Part shown: positions 42,508 to 52,230 of the stretch, in pieces
How positions within the stretch are numbered: the stretch's first letter is position 1
Layout of the letters: each line of letters starts with the position of its first letter
DNA from: Stentor coeruleus
Taxonomy: Eukaryota > Ciliophora > Heterotrichea > Heterotrichida > Stentoridae
Direction of reading: 5' to 3'
Assembly (NCBI GenBank): GCA_001970955.1
Contig: MPUH01000137.1
Coordinates: 33,239 to 97,238 of the forward strand
Length of the DNA stretch: 64,000 nucleotides
Notes under the pieces: generated by a model
Seen by the model: only the letters and a program-made list of their open reading frames with translations
Database searches by the model: none
Told to the model about the DNA's origin: nothing
Translations under genes and position numbers: made by a program

Positions 42508-43254
42508 ATGAGAGAAAAGGAAAAGCTTAGTCTTCGTGTTGATACTCAAAAGCAACAAACTGATGAGATACTATCATCAAGTGAGATGTCCCCACAGTTA
42601 GTTTTAGCAATTCCAACAGCGGACCCAGAACTAAAAAACGCTTATACTACAATTGATGAGAATTTTCATAAAGAGATGACAGGCTATCATCGTCAATTTT
42701 GTCTTAGAGAAATATCAAGAAAAGCTAGTAGACTTTTGTCGTGGCATTATGAGAAAGCATATAGACTAATGAATGAGATTGCAAATTTCTTCCATCTTAA
42801 TACATTTGAAGTTGTTTATTGGAGCTATTTACTAGAGCATAATAGATGTACTTATTTCCGACCAGTACTTTCCTCTTATTTTACAGCATTTCAGACAAAA
42901 TGTGACTTAAATCAAGATCTCGCTCCTTATGAACATTTATTATGCATAAAAATCCCTAGTTTCAAATATTTGTTTCACAATTGGCAATTGGTATGTGAAA
43001 ACGAAAGGGAACCTACATTAAAAGAAGTTAACAAAAATTTCACTGTTTTGATGCTCAAAGCTTGTAGAGGAAAAAATTATCAGAAACTTGTAGACTTGCT
43101 TGTGGAAGTTTCTAAGAAAAAAGATAAAATATCATCAGAGCCAGAAAATGCTATGAGTATAATAATGCTAGATGAGGAACTTACCAGCTTTCAATCTGAT
43201 CTTTTTAAAGGAGAAAAATTCTCTCCAATAGAAAAGTATTCTATAATTTCATAG
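42508..43254 (+). CDS. unrecognised conserved protein, paralog 2
   Basis: 248 aa, paralog of 35347-36078 with the same central blocks (MTGYHRQFCLREISRKAS, HNRCTYFRPVLSSYFTAFQT, FHNWQLVCENEREPTLKE). Met26 of the longer open frame is chosen because it aligns with the start of the paralog and follows the same CATAATAAAT. The central region is far better kept than the N- and C-termini, which points to a constrained domain of about 120 residues. Function unknown. Confidence 0.75.
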   Translation: MREKEKLSLRVDTQKQQTDEILSSSEMSPQLVLAIPTADPELKNAYTTIDENFHKEMTGYHRQFCLREISRKASRLLSWHYEKAYRLMNEIANFFHLNTFEVVYWSYLLEHNRCTYFRPVLSSYFTAFQTKCDLNQDLAPYEHLLCIKIPSFKYLFHNWQLVCENEREPTLKEVNKNFTVLMLKACRGKNYQKLVDLLVEVSKKKDKISSEPENAMSIIMLDEELTSFQSDLFKGEKFSPIEKYSIIS

Positions 43255-43745
43255 ATGTAGTAAATAAAGCTTTTATAAGATATGGATTATGCATTTTTTT
43301 GGAGGATGAAGTTTTTTGTATAAGATTTTGTTTTTGATATGGAGTTTATTTTAAATGAGTAAGAGAGGAGGATTTGGGATTGGGCTTATGATGTAGGAGA
43401 TTTGAAGAGGATAGTTTTAGGGAATTGTGAATGATTCTAGTTGAGATTTAATGATGAAGATTGTGCTTGGAGGATGCTTTAGTTGTGATAGGTGTAATAG
43501 GTGTAGAAGAATATATTCATAGAGATTGTGGATTTTTTATTATATGAAATTATAAAGTTTGTATTAGGATTAAGGCTATGAAATGATATGGAATTAAAAA
43601 ATCAGTTGAAAAAAAATATTTTATAGCAGAAAAGTAGTAAATAGCTAAAAAATTTTGTTAATTTTAAAAATTATACTTCACACTTATAACCTTAATCAAA
43701 CCCCTAAAATCTTTCATTTACTCACACTCTATATAAAAACTTCTA
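43255..43745. other. convergent intergenic region
   Basis: G-rich and C-poor on + to about 43530, then a switch to C-rich on + at about 43670-43745, before the end of the minus-strand Dopey gene. Confidence 0.6.
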
Positions 43746-46700
43746 CTAATCCCCTATATCAATTATATTATGAATACAATTCTTAATGACAACAGTATAA
43801 ATTTGTGAAATCGTTGGTTTTTCATCAACTAAAACATAAGGATACGGCATCTGTATAGCATCTTTCTTAATTCGCATATTCGCAAAAGTTTTCCCAACAA
43901 CTTCCTTGACCATTTTCTTCATCTCTATTTTCTGTAATAAATTCAAGCTTTTACTTCCCAAGCTTTCTACTAAAGCATTTATCGAATATATAACAAAAAC
44001 TCTTATTTCAACACTATGACTCTTAATCAAGCTCTTATATATTTCAATAGCCTCATTCCAAATACGACCATTTGTAGGTTTTTCAAGTTTTTCATGTAAC
44101 TTATAAATTAAGCTTCCTATACTCAGTATTTTCTCCTCATTTTCTGTATTAAAAATCTCCAAGTTTTTATGTAAAAAACCATTGAGCTGTGTAAAAACAT
44201 TAACTAGGTCTAAGTTTATTATAGGGAAAATCTCAAGATATTTATCAAGCATTAACCAATAGTTTTTATCATAAGGGCAATATTCAGTCCATATATACAC
44301 AAAACTTTTGACGAATTTATACTCGTTATAAGACTTGAGAAGACTAATGATTTCATATGAAATATTCTCGGTTGAAGTTCCAATGCTAAGGACTACAGTG
44401 TCTAAGTATTTTTGAAGGGAGTTATAGACAAGTTTTTTCCTGTTTTTGTCATAACAGTAGTCTTTTTGAAGGATAACATGCTTTGTTAGGCTCCAGATTG
44501 CCTCAAGGATTTTTTTGTCGTGATTCTCGTTAAAAGCTAAGAAATATCTTTTTAAAAAAGCATTTATGTAACTGATTGAAGTACTTTCGTCTAGGTGTTC
44601 TATAATGAAAGGGACTAGTTTATCTATAAAATCCAGCCAGGCATTTCTCACGATTTTATCTTCAAAAATAATTAATTTGACTAATGGCTCTTGTATGTTT
44701 ATAAGACCCCTTGAATTAATCTCATTATGCGCCTCATAATCAAGGACATTAAGATTATTCTCTAATAGTTGTTTAAGTATTAAAAGCAGTGTACAGTCTT
44801 CTAATTTAATAGCTTGGATAAGTGCAGCCATTGAAATATCAATTAAATGTGCAGACATTTCAATGCTACTAAACTTAACAATCTCACAAACAACCTCATA
44901 TGCCAATAACTTTAATATACTATAATAAGGTGGAGGTTTAATAAGAAGTTGTTCAATAATAGCAAAAAATCTTGTCGGATAATAGTGAATAAGTAATTTT
45001 AAAACCATTTCCCCACCATGCTTTAATAGTTCCTTTAAAGATTGAAGGATTCTTGAGCAGTCTTGTAAATATTGTGGAAGTTTAGATTTTACTTCTAGAC
45101 TGTTTATAAAAGATGAAAAAATATCTGAGTTGCATGCATAGACTTTATTTAACCACATTATAGCTAAGTATTTTATTTCAGAATCATCATAACTAAAGAG
45201 CTCTGAAGCTTTTATTAATAAACCAGAGCTGAATTCAAGTTGTAAGTTTTGAATGTAGATTAGGTATTTTATCCCGTTTATTGGTTTGATTGTTAATAAG
45301 GTTTCTAATAAGGAATTAACTTGGTCTGGGATGATTTTGATAAGTTTTTCTATGGTTTCTGAAGTATTGTTAAGCATGGAATATTTAAGAACGAATTTTA
45401 TGTTTTTTATGGTTAGGGCTTTGGGGTTGTATACAAGGCTGATGTTGATAACTTCAATGAGATCATGATAATTTTCTTTGTACTCTTCAAGGAGATCTTC
45501 GATTAGCTCTTTACAACTTAGACCGAGCTTAGCGAAACGTAGAAGGAGCTTAGCATAAAGTTTCCAATGCTCGCCTAAAGTGAGTTTTAGGTCAAGGAGG
45601 TCGAGGTTAGTGATTGATGTTTTATCGATGTATTGAAGTAAATTAATAGCATAGTTAATATAAACTTCTGGGTCTTCATCAGCGTGCTTAAAAAGTATGA
45701 GTATAAGTTTATCAATTGTTGTGTGCTGGTATTTAATCCTAATCAGTGCATGCTCAAGAACTCTATATAAGGGTTTTTTATCAAATCCCTCCTTAAATGC
45801 TTGATTAAAATACTGTAAAAATTGTTGCCAAAACAACATCTCATGACTTTTAATCAATGAACTTATACTCTCAGAAGCAGGCTGATAACCTGAGTAATCA
45901 TAAATAGCCAAAGGTATCAGCACTCGCTTAAGTATTTCCCTGCCAAAATCAGAATTATATATAAAATTGCTAATAATAACTACCTTGTTATCAATATCCT
46001 GACCTTCAATCATAAGCAGTAGAGCTTCAGAAATTATTTCTACAGCCTGACTATTAAAACTTTTCTCCTGATTCGGGGCTAGCCATTCATTAATCTTAGA
46101 AATTATAGGCCTATCTCCCACAATAACTAATCCAAATATTTTCCTAAGTATAGCAAGTTTATAACTTTTATCAACATCAGGACTATTAAAACTGAAAACT
46201 CTTTTTAACAAATCTAAAGCACACCTTTTAACTTGTAAACTTTGATCATCTAAACAACATAATAATGCATGAAAAGCTCTATTTTTATTATCGACAACAA
46301 GACGATAATGCAAATAATTCAAAGCTGGCAATCGAGCTTTTGGGCTTTTTAAGACAACTTTCCAAACACATTCATGGACTCGGGTTATTCTTGATAAATT
46401 ATCTATGCTTTGGACAACTTCTGTTGAGATTTCATTGCATTCAGAGATTGCTCTGAATGAGTTTATAACCAAAGCGAAAATGCTTATATTAAGTTTTTTT
46501 TCATTGGAATAATAATGATTTTTCATGATTTCTAGGAGCTTTTTCTTGTCTCCTAAATGCCCTTGGGCAAAATAAGGACCTAATGAGATAAGGTATCTTA
46601 ATGGGTGTATATCTATGAAGAAAGGAAGATCACAAAGAAGTTTAGATGTTTGGGAAGGCTGAGCTAAGCGGTTTAAGTAAATTATTAGGATTTTTGTTAG

Positions 46701-46799
46701 GTATGAAGAGTACTCAGAGTCTTTTTCTGATTTCTGAACTTTTGCTCGAAGTTTATCAAGGATTTGAGTTATTTTTCTCTCTGATAAATTGTAATCCAT
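43746..46799 (-). CDS. DOP1: Dopey (Dop1) family protein, short form
   Basis: 1017 aa, alpha-helical throughout, HEAT-like. Residues ~60-250 match the Dopey N-terminal domain, most clearly VWKVVLKSPKARLPALNYLH (about 152-171) followed by HALLCCLDDQSLQVKRCALD, the counterpart of the family core SPxxRLPALNYL. Dopey proteins act with MON2 and a P4-ATPase in endosome-to-Golgi traffic. Family members usually exceed 1600 residues, so this one is short and lacks the leucine-zipper-like C-terminus as far as visible. No break was seen; start and stop are clean. Third positions alternate between C-rich and G-rich several times along the gene. Confidence 0.7.
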   Translation of the reverse strand: MDYNLSERKITQILDKLRAKVQKSEKDSEYSSYLTKILIIYLNRLAQPSQTSKLLCDLPFFIDIHPLRYLISLGPYFAQGHLGDKKKLLEIMKNHYYSNEKKLNISIFALVINSFRAISECNEISTEVVQSIDNLSRITRVHECVWKVVLKSPKARLPALNYLHYRLVVDNKNRAFHALLCCLDDQSLQVKRCALDLLKRVFSFNSPDVDKSYKLAILRKIFGLVIVGDRPIISKINEWLAPNQEKSFNSQAVEIISEALLLMIEGQDIDNKVVIISNFIYNSDFGREILKRVLIPLAIYDYSGYQPASESISSLIKSHEMLFWQQFLQYFNQAFKEGFDKKPLYRVLEHALIRIKYQHTTIDKLILILFKHADEDPEVYINYAINLLQYIDKTSITNLDLLDLKLTLGEHWKLYAKLLLRFAKLGLSCKELIEDLLEEYKENYHDLIEVINISLVYNPKALTIKNIKFVLKYSMLNNTSETIEKLIKIIPDQVNSLLETLLTIKPINGIKYLIYIQNLQLEFSSGLLIKASELFSYDDSEIKYLAIMWLNKVYACNSDIFSSFINSLEVKSKLPQYLQDCSRILQSLKELLKHGGEMVLKLLIHYYPTRFFAIIEQLLIKPPPYYSILKLLAYEVVCEIVKFSSIEMSAHLIDISMAALIQAIKLEDCTLLLILKQLLENNLNVLDYEAHNEINSRGLINIQEPLVKLIIFEDKIVRNAWLDFIDKLVPFIIEHLDESTSISYINAFLKRYFLAFNENHDKKILEAIWSLTKHVILQKDYCYDKNRKKLVYNSLQKYLDTVVLSIGTSTENISYEIISLLKSYNEYKFVKSFVYIWTEYCPYDKNYWLMLDKYLEIFPIINLDLVNVFTQLNGFLHKNLEIFNTENEEKILSIGSLIYKLHEKLEKPTNGRIWNEAIEIYKSLIKSHSVEIRVFVIYSINALVESLGSKSLNLLQKIEMKKMVKEVVGKTFANMRIKKDAIQMPYPYVLVDEKPTISQIYTVVIKNCIHNIIDIGD

Positions 46800-47190
46800 C
46801 GTTTATATTGTATTATGATTAATTTACTAATAATATATTAAGATATTAGGAAAGGGTCTAGAGATAAGAATACAGATGAATTTTAGGTTTAAATAGAATA
46901 TGAGGTGCAGAGATATAGGATTAGTGATGAGAATATGTTTAGGAGGAAAAAAATGTGAGGAATGATTTATTATAAATTGGATTTTTGATTGAAATTAGTA
47001 TTTATTGTCATGATTTATTTTGAAGATGATGCTTAGAATAGAATGCTTATAATAATAAACTGAGAATAGTTTGTACCTTAAATACATATTCAGCATCTTT
47101 ATACCATTTTATTTATTTNTTATTTACTTATGTTTATAATAGTTTGTACCTTAAATACATATTCAGCATCTTTATACCATTTTATTTATT
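46800..47190. other. intergenic with scaffold join
   Basis: G-rich on + after the Dopey gene start (46850-46960), then a single N at 47119 flanked by a 54-nt exact duplicate (47065-47118 and 47138-47191). The right copy contains the stop codon of the channel gene. Confidence 0.7.
47065..47118 (+). repeat. 54-nt duplicate left of scaffold N
   Basis: Identical to 47138-47191. Together with the single N at 47119 this indicates unmerged overlapping contigs. Confidence 0.8.
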
Positions 47191-49224
47191 TTAGATATTT
47201 TCATATTCTTCACTTGAACTATCACTACGAACTAATCCCATATCAAAAGTAGGCCGGCGGATTTTTTCATCTTCATCTTCATGACTTGACTCAGTTATAT
47301 TATAAATAAAAGAAAATCTTTTCTTTTGCAAATCCCCTTTAGCTTCACTAACTTTAAGACTTTCTTCTTTTTTCATTACAAATTCCTTAATCTTATCATA
47401 AAGTACTGGTTCACGCTTGAAATGTTTAATACCCATACGTAGTTGTTTTCGCTTTGCAATCAAATCTTTGCGGTTTTCTATACGAACAAGTTTTGACTTA
47501 ATTTCCTGTTCATTGAGTTTGGATTTTTTCTGCATTTCCTTGTCAAGATTGAAAAGAATTAATTTACAGGAATTCGCGATATGTCCGACTTTTGAGCATA
47601 AATAACAACTGATTTGAAGTATCGAGTAATCTTCTTCCTCGCATTTGTTTTTAACTTTTTCCATCAAAGTCATATCTTCAGCACTACCACTTATCAGCCC
47701 TTCAAAATCCTCATAAATCACTGAGAAGAATTCGGTAAAACCAATACATCTTGCACTAGCTGTTCTGGGTTTCCCAGTAAAAAATCCAATTTCTCCAAAG
47801 CAAGTCCTTGGCTGTAAAGTTATATACGAATAATCTGTGTTCAAATGATGTAAATTTACCTTTCCTGACAATATAAAATATAATATCCTACTAGTCTCCC
47901 CTTGCTTAAACACAGCGTCAGTCGGGGCAAATGCTTCAAATTTTAAAATCCTATGCAACTGAGATAAAATTGCAGAACTCAGTCCCCCAGATTTAAAAAA
48001 ATTACATGAGTTTATAATATTCCCATGCAAAAATGTATAAATTTCATCTTTTAAATTCAAACTCAACATCTGCATAATATTCTCTTCAGCTATATCTGAC
48101 TTGTTTTGGCTTTGATATATATAATCTAAATACCTTCGGACTCTGAACTGTAAATCACTTGGAAGTTTTGCCTTTTTCATATATCGGTTAACAGCTATAA
48201 TTATTTCCCTATGTCTTGTTTCTTTTGCTGTGGCTGAATTTATGATTGAAGAAAAGGTTCCAAGAATGTAAGCGAAAATTGTTGATGATGAGGCCATTGT
48301 TACAATGCCGATAATCATTTCGGTAGTACTGTATGGGTGGATATCTCCATAACCAACTGTAGCCATTGTTGTAAAAGCCCAGTATAAAGCTGTTATATAG
48401 AGCTCACCAGTTTGCAAACTATCTTGAGAGTTTAATTCGAATATTTTTTTCCAGTTTATTGGTTCAGTAATGCTTGTTTCCATTGCACTTAAATGCCAAA
48501 TACATGCTGCCCAATGAGCAACAAGCATCATAAAAGTGACAAGTTTCATAAAAACAAAAAGCATAACAAACTTATGATCAATCAAAGAGTCCTCAATTGA
48601 CGTCAAAACTTTTTTAACTTTTGTGAGCTTAATGAGTTTTATAGCTCTAAATATCCTAAGAACCTTAACAAAAGATAGTAGCTGAGACAATTTCAAAAAA
48701 TCTGTTCCATAATCGTAAATAATCTCATCTTGAAAAGGGGACTTGACGAACCAATTGTAAGGAAAACTGCTAAGAATATCAGACCAGAACCATCCTTTAA
48801 AATATATCCAAGCGATTTTTTTTCTTGATACAATCAGTGTTCCTTTAATAAAAAAGCTTGTATTTAAAGTGACAAAAATATCGAGCAGAAGGGAAATCTG
48901 AACAGCAAATTCAATAAAAACTAAAGGTCCAGCTATAGGTACATAGAAACCTATATAGAAAGGAACTGATATTGCTAAATATATCATCAGAAATAGCATG
49001 TAGATGTCCCAGCAAAGTCTTGCTAGACTATCAGCTTTGAATAAAAAAAAAGGATGTTCTTTCATCACGGTTTCTGTTGTAGTGCTCACAGTCGCATCTT
49101 TTTTGTATATGAGTTTAACGTGGTTGAATACTTTTTTATATTCTATAGATTTACTTCCGTTTAAAGATTTGGAGTGTAGGAGGCGTAGATAGGATTGACC
49201 TAGAGTGCTTTGCCGATGAGTCAT
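47191..49224 (-). CDS. CNBD-type voltage-gated potassium channel with zinc knuckle
   Basis: 677 aa. Six membrane segments lie between about residues 72 and 325. S4 has spaced basic residues (KVLRIFRAIKLIKLTKVKK, 187-205). The pore has TMATVGYGDIHPYS with the K+ filter GYG at 291-293. A C-linker follows, then a cyclic-nucleotide-binding domain (about 405-520) with FGEIGFFTGKPRTASARC, keeping the phosphate-binding Glu and Arg. Just after it, C540-x2-C543-x4-H548-x4-C553 (CYLCSKVGHIANSC) is a perfect CCHC zinc knuckle, unusual for a channel. The tail is basic, then acidic. Plasma- or ciliary-membrane K+ channel of the EAG/HCN/CNG superfamily. Confidence 0.9.
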   Translation of the reverse strand: MTHRQSTLGQSYLRLLHSKSLNGSKSIEYKKVFNHVKLIYKKDATVSTTTETVMKEHPFFLFKADSLARLCWDIYMLFLMIYLAISVPFYIGFYVPIAGPLVFIEFAVQISLLLDIFVTLNTSFFIKGTLIVSRKKIAWIYFKGWFWSDILSSFPYNWFVKSPFQDEIIYDYGTDFLKLSQLLSFVKVLRIFRAIKLIKLTKVKKVLTSIEDSLIDHKFVMLFVFMKLVTFMMLVAHWAACIWHLSAMETSITEPINWKKIFELNSQDSLQTGELYITALYWAFTTMATVGYGDIHPYSTTEMIIGIVTMASSSTIFAYILGTFSSIINSATAKETRHREIIIAVNRYMKKAKLPSDLQFRVRRYLDYIYQSQNKSDIAEENIMQMLSLNLKDEIYTFLHGNIINSCNFFKSGGLSSAILSQLHRILKFEAFAPTDAVFKQGETSRILYFILSGKVNLHHLNTDYSYITLQPRTCFGEIGFFTGKPRTASARCIGFTEFFSVIYEDFEGLISGSAEDMTLMEKVKNKCEEEDYSILQISCYLCSKVGHIANSCKLILFNLDKEMQKKSKLNEQEIKSKLVRIENRKDLIAKRKQLRMGIKHFKREPVLYDKIKEFVMKKEESLKVSEAKGDLQKKRFSFIYNITESSHEDEDEKIRRPTFDMGLVRSDSSSEEYENI

Positions 49225-50221
49225 TTTATTTGACTGAAATTATAATAAATTATTTAAAGGATTGGAAGATATAGTGTTGATTTAGGATAGTATTATGGTT
49301 TTTCATATAGACAGTAGATTATTTATAGGGTTTATGCTTAGAATATATTGTTTTTATTGGAAAATATTATGATACTTAAGATTTTAGGATGTAAGGGTGT
49401 TATTTTTCAAATAGGTTAAAGTAGTTTTTAAGGCTTAGTTTGTGAAAGATTTATAGAGAAGGTAATTTTTTTAGTCATACTATAAAGATTCTATGTGCTT
49501 CAGTGTGTAAGAGTAACTGTAATAACTGTGCTATTATTAATAAATTGAAGCTGCATGCTGTGTTAAGCTTGGCCTGAAGAATAAATAATCTACTTGTAAG
49601 GGAAAAATTTTAAAAAGCAAATACCCATAAGGATCTTATTGCGTATTAATAGGCAAATTTTTTTTATGAATCAGAAAGTCAGTGCAATTTTCAAAAAATA
49701 AATTGCAACAGGAAAACATGAATCTGATTTGTTTAGCATAAATTTCATGAGGTTTTCTAACAACAGACCTTAAATACTCCAATTAGTTATGTATCTAGAA
49801 AATTTGCGTGTGCTCGGATTAGGTAGTTGAAGAATAAAAATAATTTCTCAAGATTTAGGAATGCTATATAAATTATAAATATCTTTAGAAGATGATACAA
49901 TAGGTGTAGATAAAGAATAAGTTTGAATGTTAATTGTGAGGACTTTCTTATATTTAAAATTTGAAAAAATCATATTGTCTTGTATGGCATCACTGAGAAA
50001 TATATAAAAAAATGAAAATCCTTATGCTAAACTAAATAATAATTGTCTTAATCATTTTGAATTTCTTAAATCATATAAACCTATCCTAAATAACAAAATG
50101 CATTAATAATTATAATACTTTACCATTCTATATCAAAATTAAAAAATATATACTAAAATGTACCATCAAAGCATAATATTAATTATTTTTTTACTTAAAT
50201 TGTTGTGCTTTGTCCATATAA
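49225..50221. other. intergenic, 1 kb
   Basis: G-leaning on + to about 49480, then AT-rich without clear skew. No gene recognised. Confidence 0.45.
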
Positions 50222-50543
50222 ATTTCTCAGCCCTTACACATGCATTTGCCCAAAATTGAAAGTGTTCAAGCATATGGGGGAAAATGCATATGCAATTGCA
50301 CTTGTCACAAGTGAGAAAAAATGATTCGAGTTAACGAAATTTAATTACATTTAGAACCGCAAACTCTTTAAAATCAAAGTCCTTGATCCTGTGATTGATT
50401 TGGAGAAGAGAGATTTGGAAAAATTGTATTTGTGTGCGTGTTTATAGAGGAAGCTATTTCAGCCAAATCTATGCTATAAGATAAATGATAGTTATATGAA
50501 TTATAGTAATTTATCAGAAGCATGTAGATGAAGCTGCAAAAAG
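50222..50543 (+). pseudogene. decayed, 3'-truncated copy of RPS16 (uS9)
   Basis: Aligns along its length with 38153-38480 of the intact uS9 gene, including the flank TCCATATAAAT. ATG has become ATT, there are several small deletions (one near 50280), frameshifts, and CAA to TAA where the intact gene has RQA. The last ~40 codons are absent. In the part from 50470 on, C-to-T and G-to-A are the commonest changes. Because the short upstream flank is included, it arose from genomic DNA or a transcript starting upstream of it. Confidence 0.85.
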
Positions 50544-50693
50544 TAGGCTATGATCTATTACCCCAAAATCACCAATCTAACCCACTTCACATAATAAACC
50601 CTTATTTTCTTTATTTCCTTTATTCTTATATCTCATTACAATCTAACCTCCACTTATAGCATCCTACTTTTATTCCATATTAAAATTACTCCA

Positions 50694-51614
50694 ATGGGTT
50701 GTTGTTCAGGAAGATTTTCTAAGCCTCCAGACCCCGAGCCAGTTCTCACCAAATCCAAAAACCAAGAAGTTATCGACAAGACTAATTTTTCAAGTGTCCA
50801 CAGCAACTACTTCTCTAATCGGCAGAGTTTTTACAAAAAAACCTTTAACGTCACATCAGTTGAAAACAAAAAACTCAATGACGAACTCGAGTAAAAATCA
50901 CATAGAGAGCTTTCATTAGCTAGAGAGTCCATAAACATTGAAAAAATCTCCAAACTTCTTGCCTCAGACACAGCAATAGTCATGGAACCTGATGCTGTTT
51001 TACATACATGGGCTGAAAACCCAAAAACTATTTCTACATTAGCAGCAATCCAACTAGGGATTTTTGCATCTGATAAAGATATTGGTAAAACTCCAAAATT
51101 CCTTCAAGACATGATAAAATATAAAGTTGTGGATACATTAGCAGACTTTGTGAGGACTGAAGATAGAGATAAATATGAAGCTGGGGTATTAGCTTTGAGC
51201 TTTATGACTGATAATAATAATGAGATTACAGAAATATTATTGAAAAAGAATGTTATAAGTGTGTTGATTAAGCTTATGAGGGATAGAAAAGAAGGGCTTA
51301 AAGCAACAGCTGCACTTTGTTGTAGGAATCTTTATGTGGCAAGACCTATTGTGCAGAAGGTATTTATAAGAGAAGGTGGTTCAGAGTTACTTGTGAGTCT
51401 TTTGGATTCAGATGATAGTGTTACGGTGTTTGAGACAATTTTGAATATTTTGGATTTGCTTTTGGACTCAGAGGATACTGTGCAGCCTGATGTAAAAAAA
51501 CATTTGATAAGCTTGGGGATACAAGATCATTTGGAGAGGATAAGCAGGGAGACTTCGAGATATGAGCAAGAAACAATAAAAGAAGCTGAAAAATTAGGCC
51601 AGTTGTTTGATTAA
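50694..51614 (+). CDS. MGCC-type acylated armadillo-like repeat protein
   Basis: 301 aa in two exons joined by removal of a 15-nt intron (50891-50905); unspliced, the frame stops at TAA after 66 codons. The N-terminus MGCCSGRFSKPP is a myristoylation plus dual-palmitoylation signal. Residues ~110-285 are helical armadillo/HEAT-like repeats (LALSFMTDNNNEITEILLKK, AALCCRNLYVARPIVQKV, SELLVSLLDSDDSVTVFETI). The combination recalls Vac8-like membrane-anchored ARM proteins, but the repeat number is small and orthology is not claimed. Confidence 0.75.
50891..50905 (+). other. 15-nt intron
   Basis: GTAAAAATCACATAG. Removing it takes out the in-frame TAA and restores one frame across two open segments. 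Confidence 0.9.
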
Positions 51615-52230
51615 TACTAGGAATATATTAATATGAGTTTGTGCTTTATAATGAAAGTTATGGGGTAATTTTGATATGAGGATATTTAAGTTAGCTAAGC
51701 TAAGGAAAGGGAAATTAAACTTTGAAATTATGGTGGAAATTTTTACGTATTAAGATAATATATCTAATAAAATTATTCAATGCTAATTTCATATTATTGG
51801 ATAATTATCTAATCCTGAAACTTAGTTAATAGTCTTTATCAGCTTGAAATTTTCATTTTGGATTAAAGACTTTAATATATCAAACTAGTTTAAAAGGATA
51901 CCTTCTATAAGGGCTGCCATGAAATGCTGTCTATACAAAAGTTTATAATCTCATAACTATCTCGAACTTTGGAAAATTAAAAGTTGAGATTGCTTCGAGA
52001 AGAGTTTAGCTTTGATCTTTAATACCTTATATATCATTTACCATTTTTAGTAAAATAGTAAAAATTATATTTAATAATTTTTAAATCACTTGCAATGTTA
52101 CCCATAATAATAATATGTGAAAATATTAAAGTAATTGAGTTATTTGATTCTAATCTTGAAGCTATACCGAAATCATTTTTCCTTTTAAATATATAAAACA
52201 GTTTTTTTTTTATCTAATTAATAAATTTAC
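51615..52230. other. convergent intergenic region
   Basis: AT-rich; G-leaning on + to about 51740. Contains a T-run just before the PP2C stop. Nothing else seen. Confidence 0.45.

Noticed and set aside
46265-46456. 63-codon plus-strand frame within the Dopey gene
   Set aside because: Shadow of the long minus-strand coding region.
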